DNA from: Pteria penguin
Taxonomy: Eukaryota; Mollusca; Bivalvia; Pterioida; Pteriidae
Reading direction: 5' to 3'
Length of the DNA: 64,000 bases
Assembly (NCBI GenBank): GCA_035048485.1
Contig: CM068584.1
Span: 65,220,542-65,284,541 of the forward strand
Shown: positions 24,562-35,180 of the stretch, piece after piece
Layout of the letters: each line of letters opens with the position of its first letter
How positions within the stretch are numbered: the stretch's first letter is position 1
Translations under genes and position numbers: made by a program
The notes under the pieces: model-generated
Seen by the model: the letters and a program-made list of their open reading frames with translations, nothing else
Database searches by the model: none
Told to the model about the DNA's origin: nothing

Positions 24562-25461
24562 TTAGTGTTTATCCGGATTTCTCAGTTTCGCGTCAATGTC
24601 GTCATAGATGTCGAACCTGATCCGCCTCTCGGATCCTTTTGGTTGGCCGTACACACTGCCGTTGAAATACCACGCGGACTGACAGTTTTGGTGTTTCATT
24701 ATATCGTTGATTAAGTCGCTGTTGAGTTTGGTGACGTCGTCCACGAATTTATATCCACCAGGTGACCTCTTTAGTTGCGACCTTTTCCGCATCACTACCG
24801 ACTTACAACTGTTGTTTTTCATTTTTATGAGTATCGGTCTGTGTTGGTCTTTTCTGCCTGGGATCCTATGGATAGCGATGACATTTTCCGGTGGGATGGT
24901 TGTACCTATTGTATCGCTTAAGATTTTATTTACACACTCCATAGTGTTTTCCCCCTTCTGTTCACGCACTCCACATAGCTTAATGTTATTTTTCCGACTA
25001 CATTGTTCATTATAGTTACCTTTTCTAATAGCTTCTTTTGTCGTTCTGTGTGTTTCAGTTAGGAGTTTCTCATTCGCTGTCAGTCTCTTATTGGTTTCAG
25101 ATAATTTCTCTCTTAGTGTTTCGTTTTCCATCATCAACACATCAATTTTGTCATTTAAATCATCTACCTTTTTCATATATGATTCCTCTGCTTTATTTAA
25201 TGCATCTTCTATCTTGTTTTTAATCATCTCTTCGTCTCTCTTCATTATTTCTTCAACTAATGATTTTACCATTGATCTCATGTCTTCTATTTTCACTGTC
25301 TTGCATAGCTGATCCTTTAGCAATTTAAGTTCGTTTTTTATTATTTCAAAGTCATCTCTTTCTTTATTTTTTTCCACTGTAGAGTTTGATTTTTCTGTCT
25401 TAGAGTTTGACATTCTTCTTGTTGTCATCCTTTCGAAATATTCTGTTAGTGGTTTATTCAT
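24562..25461 (-). CDS. LINE ORF1p: coiled-coil nucleic-acid-binding protein, 299 aa
   Basis: The product should bind the element's RNA as a trimeric chaperone, as L1 ORF1p does. About residues 40-145 are strongly charged and heptad-like, consistent with a long coiled coil. The C-terminal half carries the L1-ORF1-like RRM/CTD signature: EQCSRKNNIKLCGV near residue 152 and VIAIHRIPGRKDQHRPILIK near 195. The frame is intact from ATG to stop. A 476-bp gap separates it from ORF2, longer than in mammalian L1, so how ORF2 is translated is unclear. Domain limits were judged by eye. Confidence 0.88.
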   Translation of the reverse strand: MNKPLTEYFERMTTRRMSNSKTEKSNSTVEKNKERDDFEIIKNELKLLKDQLCKTVKIEDMRSMVKSLVEEIMKRDEEMIKNKIEDALNKAEESYMKKVDDLNDKIDVLMMENETLREKLSETNKRLTANEKLLTETHRTTKEAIRKGNYNEQCSRKNNIKLCGVREQKGENTMECVNKILSDTIGTTIPPENVIAIHRIPGRKDQHRPILIKMKNNSCKSVVMRKRSQLKRSPGGYKFVDDVTKLNSDLINDIMKHQNCQSAWYFNGSVYGQPKGSERRIRFDIYDDIDAKLRNPDKH

Positions 25462-25733
25462 TTAACATTCGAACACTCCTTTTTCTCAATGCCGAAGCCA
25501 AAGCACGTGGAAGTCAAGCTTGTTACGTAAATGTGTATACTCACAGATAGTTAGATTATTAATATTTCCTCACAATTTCACCTCCTTTTTTATGAGAAAA
25601 ATAACTTTTCACTGCAGTTTTTGAGGCTTTTAAGTATCTATTTCATCCGATATTTTGCCTTTTTTGTCAGCTCTCAAAACATGTGGCTGGCCTTGCCGAG
25701 AACCGTACCGGAAGTCTTGATTGACTGATTATT

Positions 25734-25905
25734 GTTTTACGATCATTTCACAGATAAGACATCTGCTTGATGCATCACCTTTGCAACGGACCCTCCTGAA
25801 GCAATGAGGGATCTTTTATGTGCCACGCCTAATGCGACATAGGATCTTGAGTTTTAACTGTCTTATTCCGAAGAAAGGATACTAGTGCACCACATCCACT
25901 GGGCT
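25734..25905 (-). mobile_element. SINE family 1 body split by the LINE
   Basis: Continues the SINE whose tail forms the LINE target site: GTTTTACGATCATTTCACAG, the core complement CCTGAAGCAATGAGGGATCT near 25790, then CATCCACTGGGCTATACC at the head. The head is the starting point of the adjacent minisatellite. The SINE was therefore present before the LINE inserted. Confidence 0.8.
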
Positions 25906-27490
25906 ATACCTCTTTTAGCTGTATTTACTGCATCCACTGGGCTATACCTCTGAGTTGTATTTACTACATCCACTGAGCTATAATCTTTGAGTTGTATTTA
26001 CTACATCCACTAAGCTATAATCTTTGAGTTGTATTTACTACATCCACTGGGCTATAATCTTTGAGTTGTATTTACTACGTCCACTGGGCTATACCTCTTT
26101 GAGTTGTATTTACTACATCCACTGGGCTATAATCTTTGAGTTGTATTTACTACATCCACTGGGCTATACCTCTTTCAGTTGTATTTACTACATCCACTGG
26201 GCTATAATCTTTGAGTTGTATTTACTACATCCACTGGGCTATAATCTTTGAGTAGTATTTACTACATCCACTGGGCTATGCCTTTTTGAGTTGTATTTAC
26301 TACATCCACTGGGCTATAATCTTTGAGTTGTATTTACTGCATCCACTGGGCTATACCTCTTTGAGTTGTATTTACTACATCCACTGGGCTATAATCTTTG
26401 AGTTGTATTGACTACATCCACTGAGCTATAATCTTTGAGTTGTATTTACTACATCCACTGGGCTATAATCTTTGAGTAGTATTTACTACACTCACTGGGC
26501 TATACCTCTTTGAGTTGTATTTACTACATCCACTGGGCTATAATCTTTGAGTTGTATTTACTACATCCACTGGGCTATACCTCTTTCAGTTGTATTTACT
26601 ACATCCACTGGGCTATAATCTTTGAGTTGTATTTACTACATCCACTGGGCTATAATCTTTGAGTAGTATTTACTACATCCACTGGGCTATACCTTTTTGA
26701 GTTGTATTTACTACATCCACTGGGCTATACCTCTTTGAGTTGTATTTACTGCATCCACTGGGCTATACCTCTTTGAGTTGTATTTACTACATCCACTGGA
26801 CTATACCTCTTTGAGTTGTATTTACTGCATCCACTGGGCTATACCTACGAGTTGTATTGACTACATCCACTGGTCTATACATCTTTGAGTTGTATTTACT
26901 GCATCCACTGGGCTATACCTCTTTGTGTTGTATTTACTGCACCCACTGGGCTATAATCTTTGTGTTGTATTTACTACATCCACTGGGCTATACCTCTCTG
27001 AGTTGTATTTACTACATCCACTGGGCTATACCTCTTTGAGTAGTATTTACTACATCCACTGGGCTATACCTCTTTGAGTTTTATTGACTACATCCACTGG
27101 GCTATAATCCCCGAGTTGTATTTACTGCATCCACTGGACTATACCTCCGAGTTGTATTTACTACATCCACTGGACTATACCTCCGAGTTGTATTTACTAC
27201 ATCCATTGGACTATACCTCAGAGTTGTATTTACTATATCCACTGGGATATACCTCTTTGAGTTGTATTGACTACATCCACTGGGCTATAATCTCTGAGTT
27301 GTATTTACTGCATCCACTGGACTATACCTCTGAGTTGTATTTACTACATCCACTAGGCTATACATCTTTGAGTTATATTTACTACATCCACTGGACTATA
27401 CATCTTTGAGTAGTATTTACTACATCCACTGGGCTATTATCTTTGTGTTGTATTTACTACATCCACTGAGCTATCCCTCTCTGAGTTTAA
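25906..27490. repeat. 37-38-bp minisatellite, ~42 copies, seeded by a SINE head
   Basis: The unit is GAGTTGTATTTACTACATCC followed by ACTGGGCTATACCTCTTT, with an alternating variant (AATCTTT) and shorter variants near 27120-27350. The CATCCACTGGGCTATACC part is the 5' end of the adjoining SINE and the rest looks like its original flank. Read on minus, every unit carries TAGCCCAGTGG, a match to a Pol III A box. Plus-strand frames are open only through the repeat period. Confidence 0.9.
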
Positions 27491-27959
27491 TTTGAGGTCA
27501 AATACAGTACCAGTAATACATCACTGGTATAAATGTAATGGATGTCCAACTTGTAAATTTTGAGAAACTAACTTTGTTAAACTTCTTAATGGGACAGATG
27601 GATGGACAGGGGGATTCCTATATACCCCGCAAACTTCATTTGCAAGGGGGACCTCTGAAGGTGTTGGTTGCAGATTTCTGGTAATATAAAGAAACATTCA
27701 GGATAAAATATTCTTATTTATTGATTAGATAAAGCATAAGTCACCTCATTACAAATTTCACATATCAATAACAATTTAAGATGCAATAATAATGAACTCA
27801 AAGCGATTTTTGTACTAGGATAAGGCTATATATCATTCAAATAATTTTACATATTACCACATAAAAATCAAAATTATGTACAAAACACTTATATATAATA
27901 TGAGTACAACGTTAAAACAAGAAACCATCAAATACAGTATGACTAGTTTGCAAAAAAGC

Positions 27960-28385
27960 AAATACCATTAACATCAAAGTCAAGGTCAACAAGTTTTGCA
28001 TCAGTAAAAAAGAACTCATCAATGTCTACAATCCTACCAAGTTTGATGTAATATCATTAATGGTATTAAAATGAAATCAGGCAAAATACAAAATCACCCT
28101 GTTTTCCCTGAAATGTGACATTGAGGTCAAGGTCACCAAATTTTGCATCAGTCAGGAAGAACTTGTCAGTGTCTACAAACCTACTAAGTTTGACGTAGGT
28201 ATCATTAATGGTATTCAAGAATTCAAGCTAAACGAGAAATCAGTCTGTATTAACTTAAGCGTGACATCAAGGTCAAGGTCGCCAAATTCTGCACAAATCA
28301 GGAATAACTCATCAATGTCTACAAACATACCAAGTTTGATATAAGTATCATGAATGATATACAAGAAGTCAAGCAATACGCATAT
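27960..28385. repeat. ~145-bp imperfect tandem repeat, 3 copies
   Basis: GTCAAGGTCAACAAGTTTTG, GTCAAGGTCACCAAATTTTG and GTCAAGGTCGCCAAATTCTG start successive units near 27972, 28129 and 28270. Each is followed by CATCAGT(C/A)A...GTCTACAAAC and AGTTTGA(T/C)(G/A)TA. Related single units lie near 36850-36960 and 58240-58335. No coding potential seen. Confidence 0.75.
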
Positions 28386-28479
28386 TGACAGACTTGCCGA
28401 TTTATAGACTGAACTAGCTTTGCAACCCACTAAATACAGGGCACTGCTTAATGGGTACATGATACACCTGCATGTTGAC

Positions 28480-29070
28480 ATCATTCCCTATCCCAGGAGT
28501 CAGAACCAAGTTTAAAGGCCAGTTGCACAGCTTAAAGTAAGACCCTTTCATATATCACCACCAATTCATCTGCTAAATTTATGTACCTTTCACTGATAAA
28601 GAGAGGCACAGAGAGTATATCAAGTCAGAACTTTCATATGCCTCCATGGAATCATCCGCATCTGTTTTCGCTAAGGAGAGGAGGCACACACAAGTTTTAT
28701 TTTCCCTGCCCATTTTTCCATACCAAAGGGCCCAGACCAAATTTCAAATTCCAGACAAACAACAATCATCTGCATTTGTCATGGTTAAGTAGAAAAAGTG
28801 GGAACAAGTGTTTTTTGACTCCGCCCATTTTTCCCCTCCCAGGGATCAGACCTCAGCATAAAACCGACGTTTTATATGCCACCATGAAATCATCTGCATC
28901 TGTCTCAGATAAAAAGAGGAAGCGCAGACACAATTTATTTACCCCACACATTTTTCCTACCACAGGGGCCAGAATCCAGTTTAAAAGCCAGGTGCACAAC
29001 TGCAAATCAGACCCTTTAATATACCACTGCAAAAACATTTGTTCCTGTCATGGTTAGAAGCACAGACAAG
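28480..29070. repeat. ~130-150-bp imperfect tandem repeat, 4 copies
   Basis: Units share a CC(C/A)AGG...CAGA(A/C)CC...TTTAAA start, ATATGCC(A/T)CCATG(A/G)AATC, CATCTGCATCTGT and AAAGAGGA(A/G)GC(A/G)CAGACA. A plus-strand frame of ~158 codons runs through it but encodes only the repeat and has no domain. Confidence 0.65.
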
Positions 29071-30350
29071 ATTTTGGGTATGGACGAACAACAGCGATAT
29101 AGCAAAATATGCCCCCATTTTAATGATATCAATAAGTGTAATTAAGATAGTATACATATACTAATGTCATTAAGATAAACTGATTTACATATTCCTTGTA
29201 TTATTTTCATTGCCAATTTAAAAGCTAAATAAATGAATATTCAAGTATTACTATGAATAAAATTTACATCTATAAAAAAGTAAAAAGAAGTTACTTGGTA
29301 CTAAAAAGAAACACTCAGGATAAAACCGGCAGTCGGATTTATTAAATAAATATAAATCATTCCCCAAGTGACACCAACTTTTCAAATTTTCTCAGAATCA
29401 ACCAACCAAAACTTAAACACAGTGATCTGTTAAAATTAGGCAGATGCTGCATGACCATAAAGGTATGTAGTCATTTGACAAAGGGTTTACAAGATAAATA
29501 ATTTAATTGTCGCTGTCCAATTTTTACAATAGAAAAAAAAAACATTATACAATATATATGGCAGCTAGATGTGACTAGTTAGGGGTTAATTGCATTAAAC
29601 ATATGACTCAAAAGATATGATTAAGTTTGACACCTTTTTTTCCGAAAATTTATATATGCCCAAAGAAAAAGGAAATTGTTATAAGTAAAAATTTGGGATT
29701 TAGGAATGAAATTAGAGAGTAAATCCAAATGCAAACTTAGAAATCTTTCACAATGTTTTAGATTTTTAACAAAGTTTAAGATTTTAAAAAAATTTAGAAG
29801 TTCAAAACTACTACTTCTATGCTTCGCGGTTCACGTGATTTGTTTGTTTCTCACCCAAGTTCATTCCCCATGAACCTAGAAAAAAGACAGTCATTCCTTG
29901 TATTTACAATACATTTTAAAAGGTTCTTTTTTGAAAACAAAATATCAAATTTGCCGTTATCAAACTGGAAAGGACCGAATTTTTCCTGAAGTGGAAAAGT
30001 ACTTCCGCCACGCAATATAGTGTGTGTCTAAAATGCTAAAAAAATACTTTATCTGTCCAGGTAACTTCTTTAATTGCTCAAAATTAACAGATGCATTAAT
30101 TTCGTTATTACAATTCTTATATTTAACTAATTCAATTATGCGAGAAAAGATAAAATTTTATATTACTACTAATGTGATTTGCCATACGCCGGGTACTACT
30201 TCCATGACCCAAGTTCATGGGCTGATGAACCGAGTCTGTTTAGCATGGTTCATCGAAGGAATTAGACTAGCAATGTAAATATTTTTGACATTGTAACACT
30301 AGTAGTGCCATCTATAAATCTATGCTTATAGTTTATGTATCCCGAGTGTA
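29071..30350. other. Non-coding, nothing recognised
   Basis: AT-rich with scattered A runs. Short frames near 30024-30278 have no recognisable content. No splice-consistent exon was identified. Confidence 0.4.
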
Positions 30351-30358
30351 ATTGTTGG

Positions 30359-30532
30359 AGGGGCAGGCTTGTTGTAGTGGTTAAGCGCTTGGCTTGCGGT
30401 GCAGACGATCCGGATTCGATTCCCAGGTTGCGCCACTGTGTTTAAGAGGTTGGTAACCTCCTGCTTCCGTGTCACGATGTAACTGAAAAATTGTTGAAAG
30501 CGACGTAAAACTCCAAATCAACCAACCAACTC
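30359..30532 (+). mobile_element. SINE family 2, full length, at the stop codon of sensor fragment C
   Basis: Head GTAGTGGTTAAGCGCTTGGC, B box GGATTCGATTCCC, body GTTGGTAACCTCCTGCTTCC and an AAATCAACCAACCAAC tail. AATTGTTGG occurs at 30350-30358 and 30533-30541, consistent with a 9-bp target duplication. The right copy overlaps the last codons of the fragment at 30531-31193. Confidence 0.8.
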
Positions 30533-31193
30533 AATTGTTGGTACAGAATTCTATGTTTGCCAAGCGTAGACCTCTATAAAAACTTTTTGTTTCCCAGATA
30601 AATGTGAACAATGATGGTGTACGAATCCTTGCTATAGACTCTGGATCAATGTCAGCATACTCTAATGTGACATGAACTTTACGTGCAGTACTAAGGAGAC
30701 TTGACGAGAATTCCCACCAGCTCCTTGTTGACATTCTTACGTGCCATAAACATATCCTATCTAGCTGGAAGCACTTCGACAGTGTCAGCATTTTTTCCTT
30801 ATCTAGCCATACCTCTATAATTGTTATTGATTTTAAGCAGGTCTGTTGTGTCAAAGTAATCAAAATATCACCATCAACTCCTATCGACCAACCTTTATAC
30901 CATTAAAACTGTAACTGTGTTAACAGAGGCAATACATTTGCCAGTATCTTCCTGTCTTTTGCATCAAAGAGTGCAGTACGTAATACTGTCAGTGATGAAA
31001 AGTGCTGAGGTAAGCACTTCAAAATATGTGATGCCTCCGACACAAACCAGAGAAACACCGACTCAATAGTGTTGTGAGTATTACTCACTAACTCCCCTGT
31101 CAGTCTCAGTGTCTCGCTGTCGCTACCATGGATATAGATGTTGGAAACGTAAAAGGGGGGTGGCTGGGAGGTGCTCATTGTCATAGATATTTG
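30531..31193 (-). pseudogene. Detached C-terminal sensor fragment of the HEPN-NACHT family (copy C)
   Basis: The minus strand encodes the same C-terminal ~220 residues as the big exons of copies A and B, starting at the QIS(M/T)TM(S/G)TSQ motif and ending FCTNN-stop. A single TTA-to-TAA change at 30905-30903 interrupts it; after that the same frame continues without further damage (NLR-like SWWEFSSSLLS, IDPESIARI). No HEPN, linker or NACHT part is attached. Homology stops abruptly at ~31193, where a SINE tail begins. In its middle (VLRTALFDAKD, LANVLPLLTQLQF) it is closer to copy B than to adjacent copy A. It could be a pseudogene or an unused alternative 3' exon. Confidence 0.8.
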
Positions 31194-31228
31194 TGGTGTG
31201 ACGTAAAACAAAAATCAATCAATCAATA
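31193..31228 (+). repeat. SINE family 1 tail remnant
   Basis: GTGGTGTGACGTAAAACAAAA followed by ATCAATCAATCAAT matches only the 3' end of family 1. It sits exactly where homology of fragment C to genes A and B ends. Confidence 0.65.
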
Positions 31229-31484
31229 TATTCATGTATTATGATTGGGTTGTACAAGAAATTGTTATCAACCTAACTATTGCATCCTTTATCTACTGCT
31301 GACAGTTCTCTTTTCCCAGCCAGTCCACTCTTTCCACAGTCCACCCTTTTCCCAGCCAGTCCACTTTTTTCCCAGTCCACTCTTTTCCCAGCCAGTCCAC
31401 TCTTTTTAACCATCTCATCTCTATTTTTTTCTCTTTTCTAACACATTACATCAGCCTGTAGTTTATGCATCATAACTGCCTGAC
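31229..31484. repeat. Spacer with a short CCAGTCCACT tandem repeat
   Basis: 31310-31413 repeats TTTTCCCAGCCAGTCCACTC-like units about four times. This is the 3' flank of gene A; I did not find a clear polyadenylation signal on the minus strand. Confidence 0.6.
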
Positions 31485-33739
31485 TCAATTGTTGGTATAG
31501 AACTCTGTGTCTGTACGATATCGATATTGACCTTGTATGTTTTTATATTGATTCGTTTTTTTCCAGATAATTGTGAATAGTGATGTATGAATTCTTGTGA
31601 AGGAGTCAGGATCAATGTCAGTATTCTTTAGTATGACATGAACTTTATGTGGAATACTAAGGAGACTTGACAAGAATTCCCACCAGCTCCCGGGACTCAT
31701 CACTACTCTGAAAAAATCAACCCTCTCTAACTGAGTGCACTTTGACAGTGTAAATAAGTCCTCCCGTACTAGACTTGCCTTTTTTATCACTACTGTTTTT
31801 AAACCAGTCATTTGTGTCAAAGCATTAAGAACACCAGTATCAAGTTTTGCATATGGACCTATATACCATAAAAATTGTAACTGCATAAGATGAGGTAATA
31901 CTGTCCACAATATCTTGATGTCTTTTTCATCGAAGAGTGTGGTACGTAACACCCTCAGTGATGAAAAGTGCTGAGGTAAGCACTTCAAAATATGTGATGC
32001 CTCCGACACAAACCAGAGAAACATCGACTCAATAGTGTTGTGAGTATTACTCACCAACTCCCCTGTCAGTCTCAGTGTTTCGCTGTCACTACCATGGATA
32101 TAGATGTCGGAAACGTAAAAGGGGGGTGGCTGGGAGGTGCCCATTGTCATAGATATTTGTATCCCCTCACTGTAACACTCTAACTGGGTTCTATATAATG
32201 CCTCGACAGTGTGTCTGTGCTCCCACAGCATTGTGTTCCTCCATAGAGCAATGTCTTTGTCAGCCCCTGCTATCTTTGTGATATGGAGTGACAGCCGAGA
32301 TCCGATGGAGCTATCCAAACCAGTAACAAACATCAGTACATTGGACAGCTCCAAAATTTTATCTACAGAATCACAATGATCACAGAAAGATTGCAAAAGA
32401 TGTGAATTGCACGTAATGAACAATGCAGCCATGAGTTCTTGTATCAGTTTATGAAAGAAACTAATACTGATATTTTTTGCATTGAAAAGACCAGGTGCTC
32501 TACATTGACTAATGAAACCCACTTTCAATGCCACTTCTACAGTAGATTTTCCAAACTCTCTTTCTAAATGATTCTTCCTGAATACCAAGCAAGCTTGACG
32601 TGTCACTAGATCGTCATATGCTAACTTGCAAAACGGACTCAATACATGAAAGAAATCAATGATATCAGGGAAGAATTGTGACAAAAGGGCCATGGCATTT
32701 GCAGTCAAAGACAACTTTTCTTGATCATGTTTGTCCCAGTGTTCTTCAAGGTAAGCTTGTACTTCTCTGCTATTTTTCTGACCACGCTGGATCAAGATCT
32801 GCAGAATTGAGAGCAAAAAGTATGTTTTAGATTCTACTGCATTTTGGCTTTCTTCAGGGTCCTCATTTTCATCCTCCTCACACCATACATAACAAGAAGC
32901 TGTTAGGATAAGAGGAAGGGTCATTAAGGATTCTATTTTAGGATCCTGGGCTCTGCGTAAGTAAGTATCTATTCTACTCACTAACTCCTGGTCATCGGAG
33001 TCATAGAAATGGGTCACAATGCTGGTGATCAGGGTTTCGACTGCCTTAGGATTAATTCCCAAAATTTCTACCACTTTATCTTCGGGTCCATACTGCAATT
33101 GTAGCTTCTGCAGTTTCCAAGGCCTGGATGTCGTGAAAAGGGTACAGTTCACCAGGCCATAGGTATCGGGAAACTCGTAAGAAGAGGACGGCCACTCGTC
33201 AAGGCCATCTAAGATGACGAGACAACGAATATCTTCATTACAGAGTACACTTTTTATCAGCTCTATCAGTCTTGGATTGCCCTCTGTCAACTGATCGCAT
33301 ACCATGTCAACTACTTTACTTCTCTTTTGCTTTTCGTGCCGCATTGACACATAAAAAGTGAATTCAAACTGGGACAGAAATTCATACATATCATTTGGCT
33401 TCCCTTTCTTCACCTTACACCAATCCTCCACAAGTTTCAGACCAAATACTGTTTTCCCCCTTCCAGCCTCCCCCTTCATGAATATTCTTTTTCCCAGTTT
33501 ACCATCAACATAGAAAATGTCAGCTGTGCTTTTGATCTTTTTTCTCTCTTTACTTTCTTCTTCCTTCGGAACCCTTCTTTGTGATCTGGTATCTTCTTCT
33601 ACGACGACATGGGCATAAATCTTGTCTATAGGTAAGCCAGCGATGTCCAAAGGCATGACAGGAATACACTGTGTGGCATGCTGATAATTTTCTACAAGCA
33701 TATCCTGGAGATCTATGGTCTCTGAAATTATTGACACAT
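31485..33739 (-). CDS. Gene A exon 5: NACHT NTPase and leucine-rich sensor
   Basis: The large last exon encodes ~750 residues. From the exon start: Walker A GEAGRGKT at 89-96, Walker B CLVILDGLDEW at 173-183, a sensor-type TTSRPW near 209, then a helical NACHT-associated region, and from ~550 a leucine-rich C-terminal part (VLRTTLFDEKD, LQFLWY, TLSKCTQLERV) ending FYTNN-stop. NACHT ATPases switch oligomeric state to activate a linked effector, here the HEPN domain of exon 1. The open frame has no ATG at its start. It joins exon 4 in phase 1 through AG at 33741-33740, or through the stronger-looking TTTCAG acceptor with exon start 33721; both keep frame. Whole protein: about 1,027 (or 1,021) residues. 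Confidence 0.88.
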
Positions 33740-33749
33740 CTATATATTT

Positions 33750-33985
33750 ATTTATTTGATCCGTGTTTTACATCATCCCAGTATTGTTACACTTCTACAG
33801 TGACAGCATCTGCCTTGTGGAAAGCGCAGAAATTTATACCTATGTGACCGACCATCCGAAGCAGTGAGGGATCTTTTACATGCCATGTCTACTCTGACAC
33901 CACTGAGCCTCGGTTTTTTAAACAGGAAACCTACCGGTCATGAGCCAAGCACCTAAAGAAATGAGCTACGCAGGCCCAATGCACC
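33750..33985 (-). mobile_element. SINE family 1-like copy in intron 4, next to the NACHT exon acceptor
   Basis: Diverged but recognisable: GTGTTTTACATCATCCCAGT tail side, core complement CCATCCGAAGCAGTGAGGGA near 33852, and a worn tRNA-like head near 33940-33975. The tail ends ~10 bp from the possible splice acceptor of exon 5. An orthologous copy is at 54613-54860 in gene B, so it predates the duplication. Confidence 0.75.
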
Positions 33986-34499
33986 CACAGAAACTAAATA
34001 CAAACGGAAAGTAAAAAAAAAAATCCTCACCTAAAGAAAGGAGCTATAAGGTAAATACTAATTAGTTATAAGGATGAGTTGATTGAGCCCATGAGTAAAG
34101 GGTCTTTACGGCTTTGACTTGAAAACATTCAGATTTACATCATAAAGTGTGACATTGTCACTGCTTAACATTACTGCTCTGTTTTGAAACATGTGTAATA
34201 ATATTTCATGTATGTGACAAGTCTGTGTGTTGTAATGAAATAGCAGAAGAATGATTGAAACTCAATACGTAGATTTCCTTACTAATTGACATTCAATAAT
34301 CATTGCAAAAATAATCAAAAGCACAGCTGATCATTTTCAATTGAAATATGTGCATAAACCTCAATATTTTATCTTTATGACATAATTGGCCCTTCTGTAT
34401 ATAACTTTCAATTAAAGATTAATAGTTCAACTTATGGTATGACCCTGAAATTTCCTGTTTCATTGATTAAAAAGATGTAAAAATTTGTGTTTGTGAAAC

Positions 34500-34748
34500 A
34501 CTAATGCCCCCGGCAGCAACAAAGTCCAGAAAGTTATATTTATCGTGAATGTAACTGTCACGGTCAAAAGGTCATCAACCTTGGTGTCATTTGAAAGGAC
34601 TTCATTAGTTAAGTATCCATGTGAAATATGAAGTCTCGATCCCTAACGGTTCAAAAGTTATGGCCAAGGTCAAAGTTGACAACAGACAAACAAACAGACA
34701 GGACAAAAACAATATGCCCCCTATCTATCAATCTGGGGGCATAAAAAG
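34500..34748. mobile_element. MITE-like repeat with ATGCCCCC ends
   Basis: Starts AATGCCCCCGGCAGCAAC and ends AATCTGGGGGCATAAAA, so the termini are inverted (ATGCCCCC / GGGGGCAT). The interior has GGTCAAAAGGTCATCAACCT and CAAAGTTGACAACAGACAAA. The B-copy relative (about 55355-55745) has an extra ~170-bp internal duplication. Non-coding. Confidence 0.6.
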
Positions 34749-34852
34749 GCTATTAGGTCCCTTATCTCTTGAGAGAAATCATTCACATCAATATATTCCA
34801 TCAATGTGTGCAATTTCTATCCTAAACTAACAATGCCAAATGAAGCTTCAAT

Positions 34853-35124
34853 TGATTGATTGATTTTTGTTTAACGTCACACCACGAATATTTCACGTAT
34901 ATGGTGACGGCATCTGCCTGATGCGGGACATACAAATTTTGACCTTTGCAACGGACCCACCCGAAGCAGTGAGGGATCTTTAATGTGCCATGCATACCAC
35001 GACACGAGGCCTCAGTTTTTACTGTCTCATCTGAAAGACAGGACACTGGTATGACCGGAGCGGGAATCGAACCCGGCCTCCCGATTAGTAGTCCAGCACG
35101 ATACCACTAGGCCACGCCAGCTTC
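34853..35124 (-). mobile_element. SINE family 1, full length, 13-bp target duplication, intron 4 of gene A
   Basis: ATGAAGCTTCAAT flanks it at 34840-34852 and 35125-35137. The element is complete (TTGA tail, core near 34965, B-box complement GGGAATCGAACCC, head ending near 35124). The matching place in gene B (55827-55839) has one uninterrupted ATGAAGTTTCAAT, an empty site. The insertion therefore happened after the A/B duplication and is one of the youngest events in the window. Confidence 0.93.
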
Positions 35125-35180
35125 ATGAAGCTTCAATGATAAAATCTTAATACAAGCAACATTTGTAAAATTTCTATTAC

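Larger units (their letters stand above)
19960..25733 (-). mobile_element. Full-length L1/Tx1-like LINE with 17-bp target duplication
   Basis: The 17-mer TTGATTGACTGATTATT occurs at 19960-19976 and again at 25717-25733. Between them lies a 5.74-kb minus-strand element: 5' UTR 25716-25462, ORF1 25461-24562, spacer, ORF2 24085-20284, 3' UTR, and an A tail read as the T run at 19977-19989. The duplicated target is itself the TTGA-type tail of a family 1 SINE whose remainder lies at 25734-25905. Full length at the 5' end and an exact target duplication suggest a fairly recent insertion, although ORF2 has one frameshift. Family placement rests on the ORF1 coiled-coil protein and an ORF2 with endonuclease, reverse transcriptase and C-terminal CCHC; exact clade is not certain. 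Confidence 0.93.

Noticed and set aside
26024..27409. Open frames with repeating LSCIYYIHWA-like peptides
   Set aside because: Derived entirely from the 37-38-bp minisatellite. No start context, and the frames break whenever the unit length varies.
28581..29057. 158-codon plus-strand frame as a small gene
   Set aside because: It runs through imperfect ~130-150-bp repeats (PPWNHPHLFSL, HLHLSW echoes) and lacks any recognisable domain or splice support.
31485..33739. NACHT exon treated as a stand-alone single-exon gene starting at GTG
   Set aside because: There is no ATG at the start of homology, upstream phase-1 exons with good splice sites are conserved in both paralogues, and the joined frame is consistent through all junctions.
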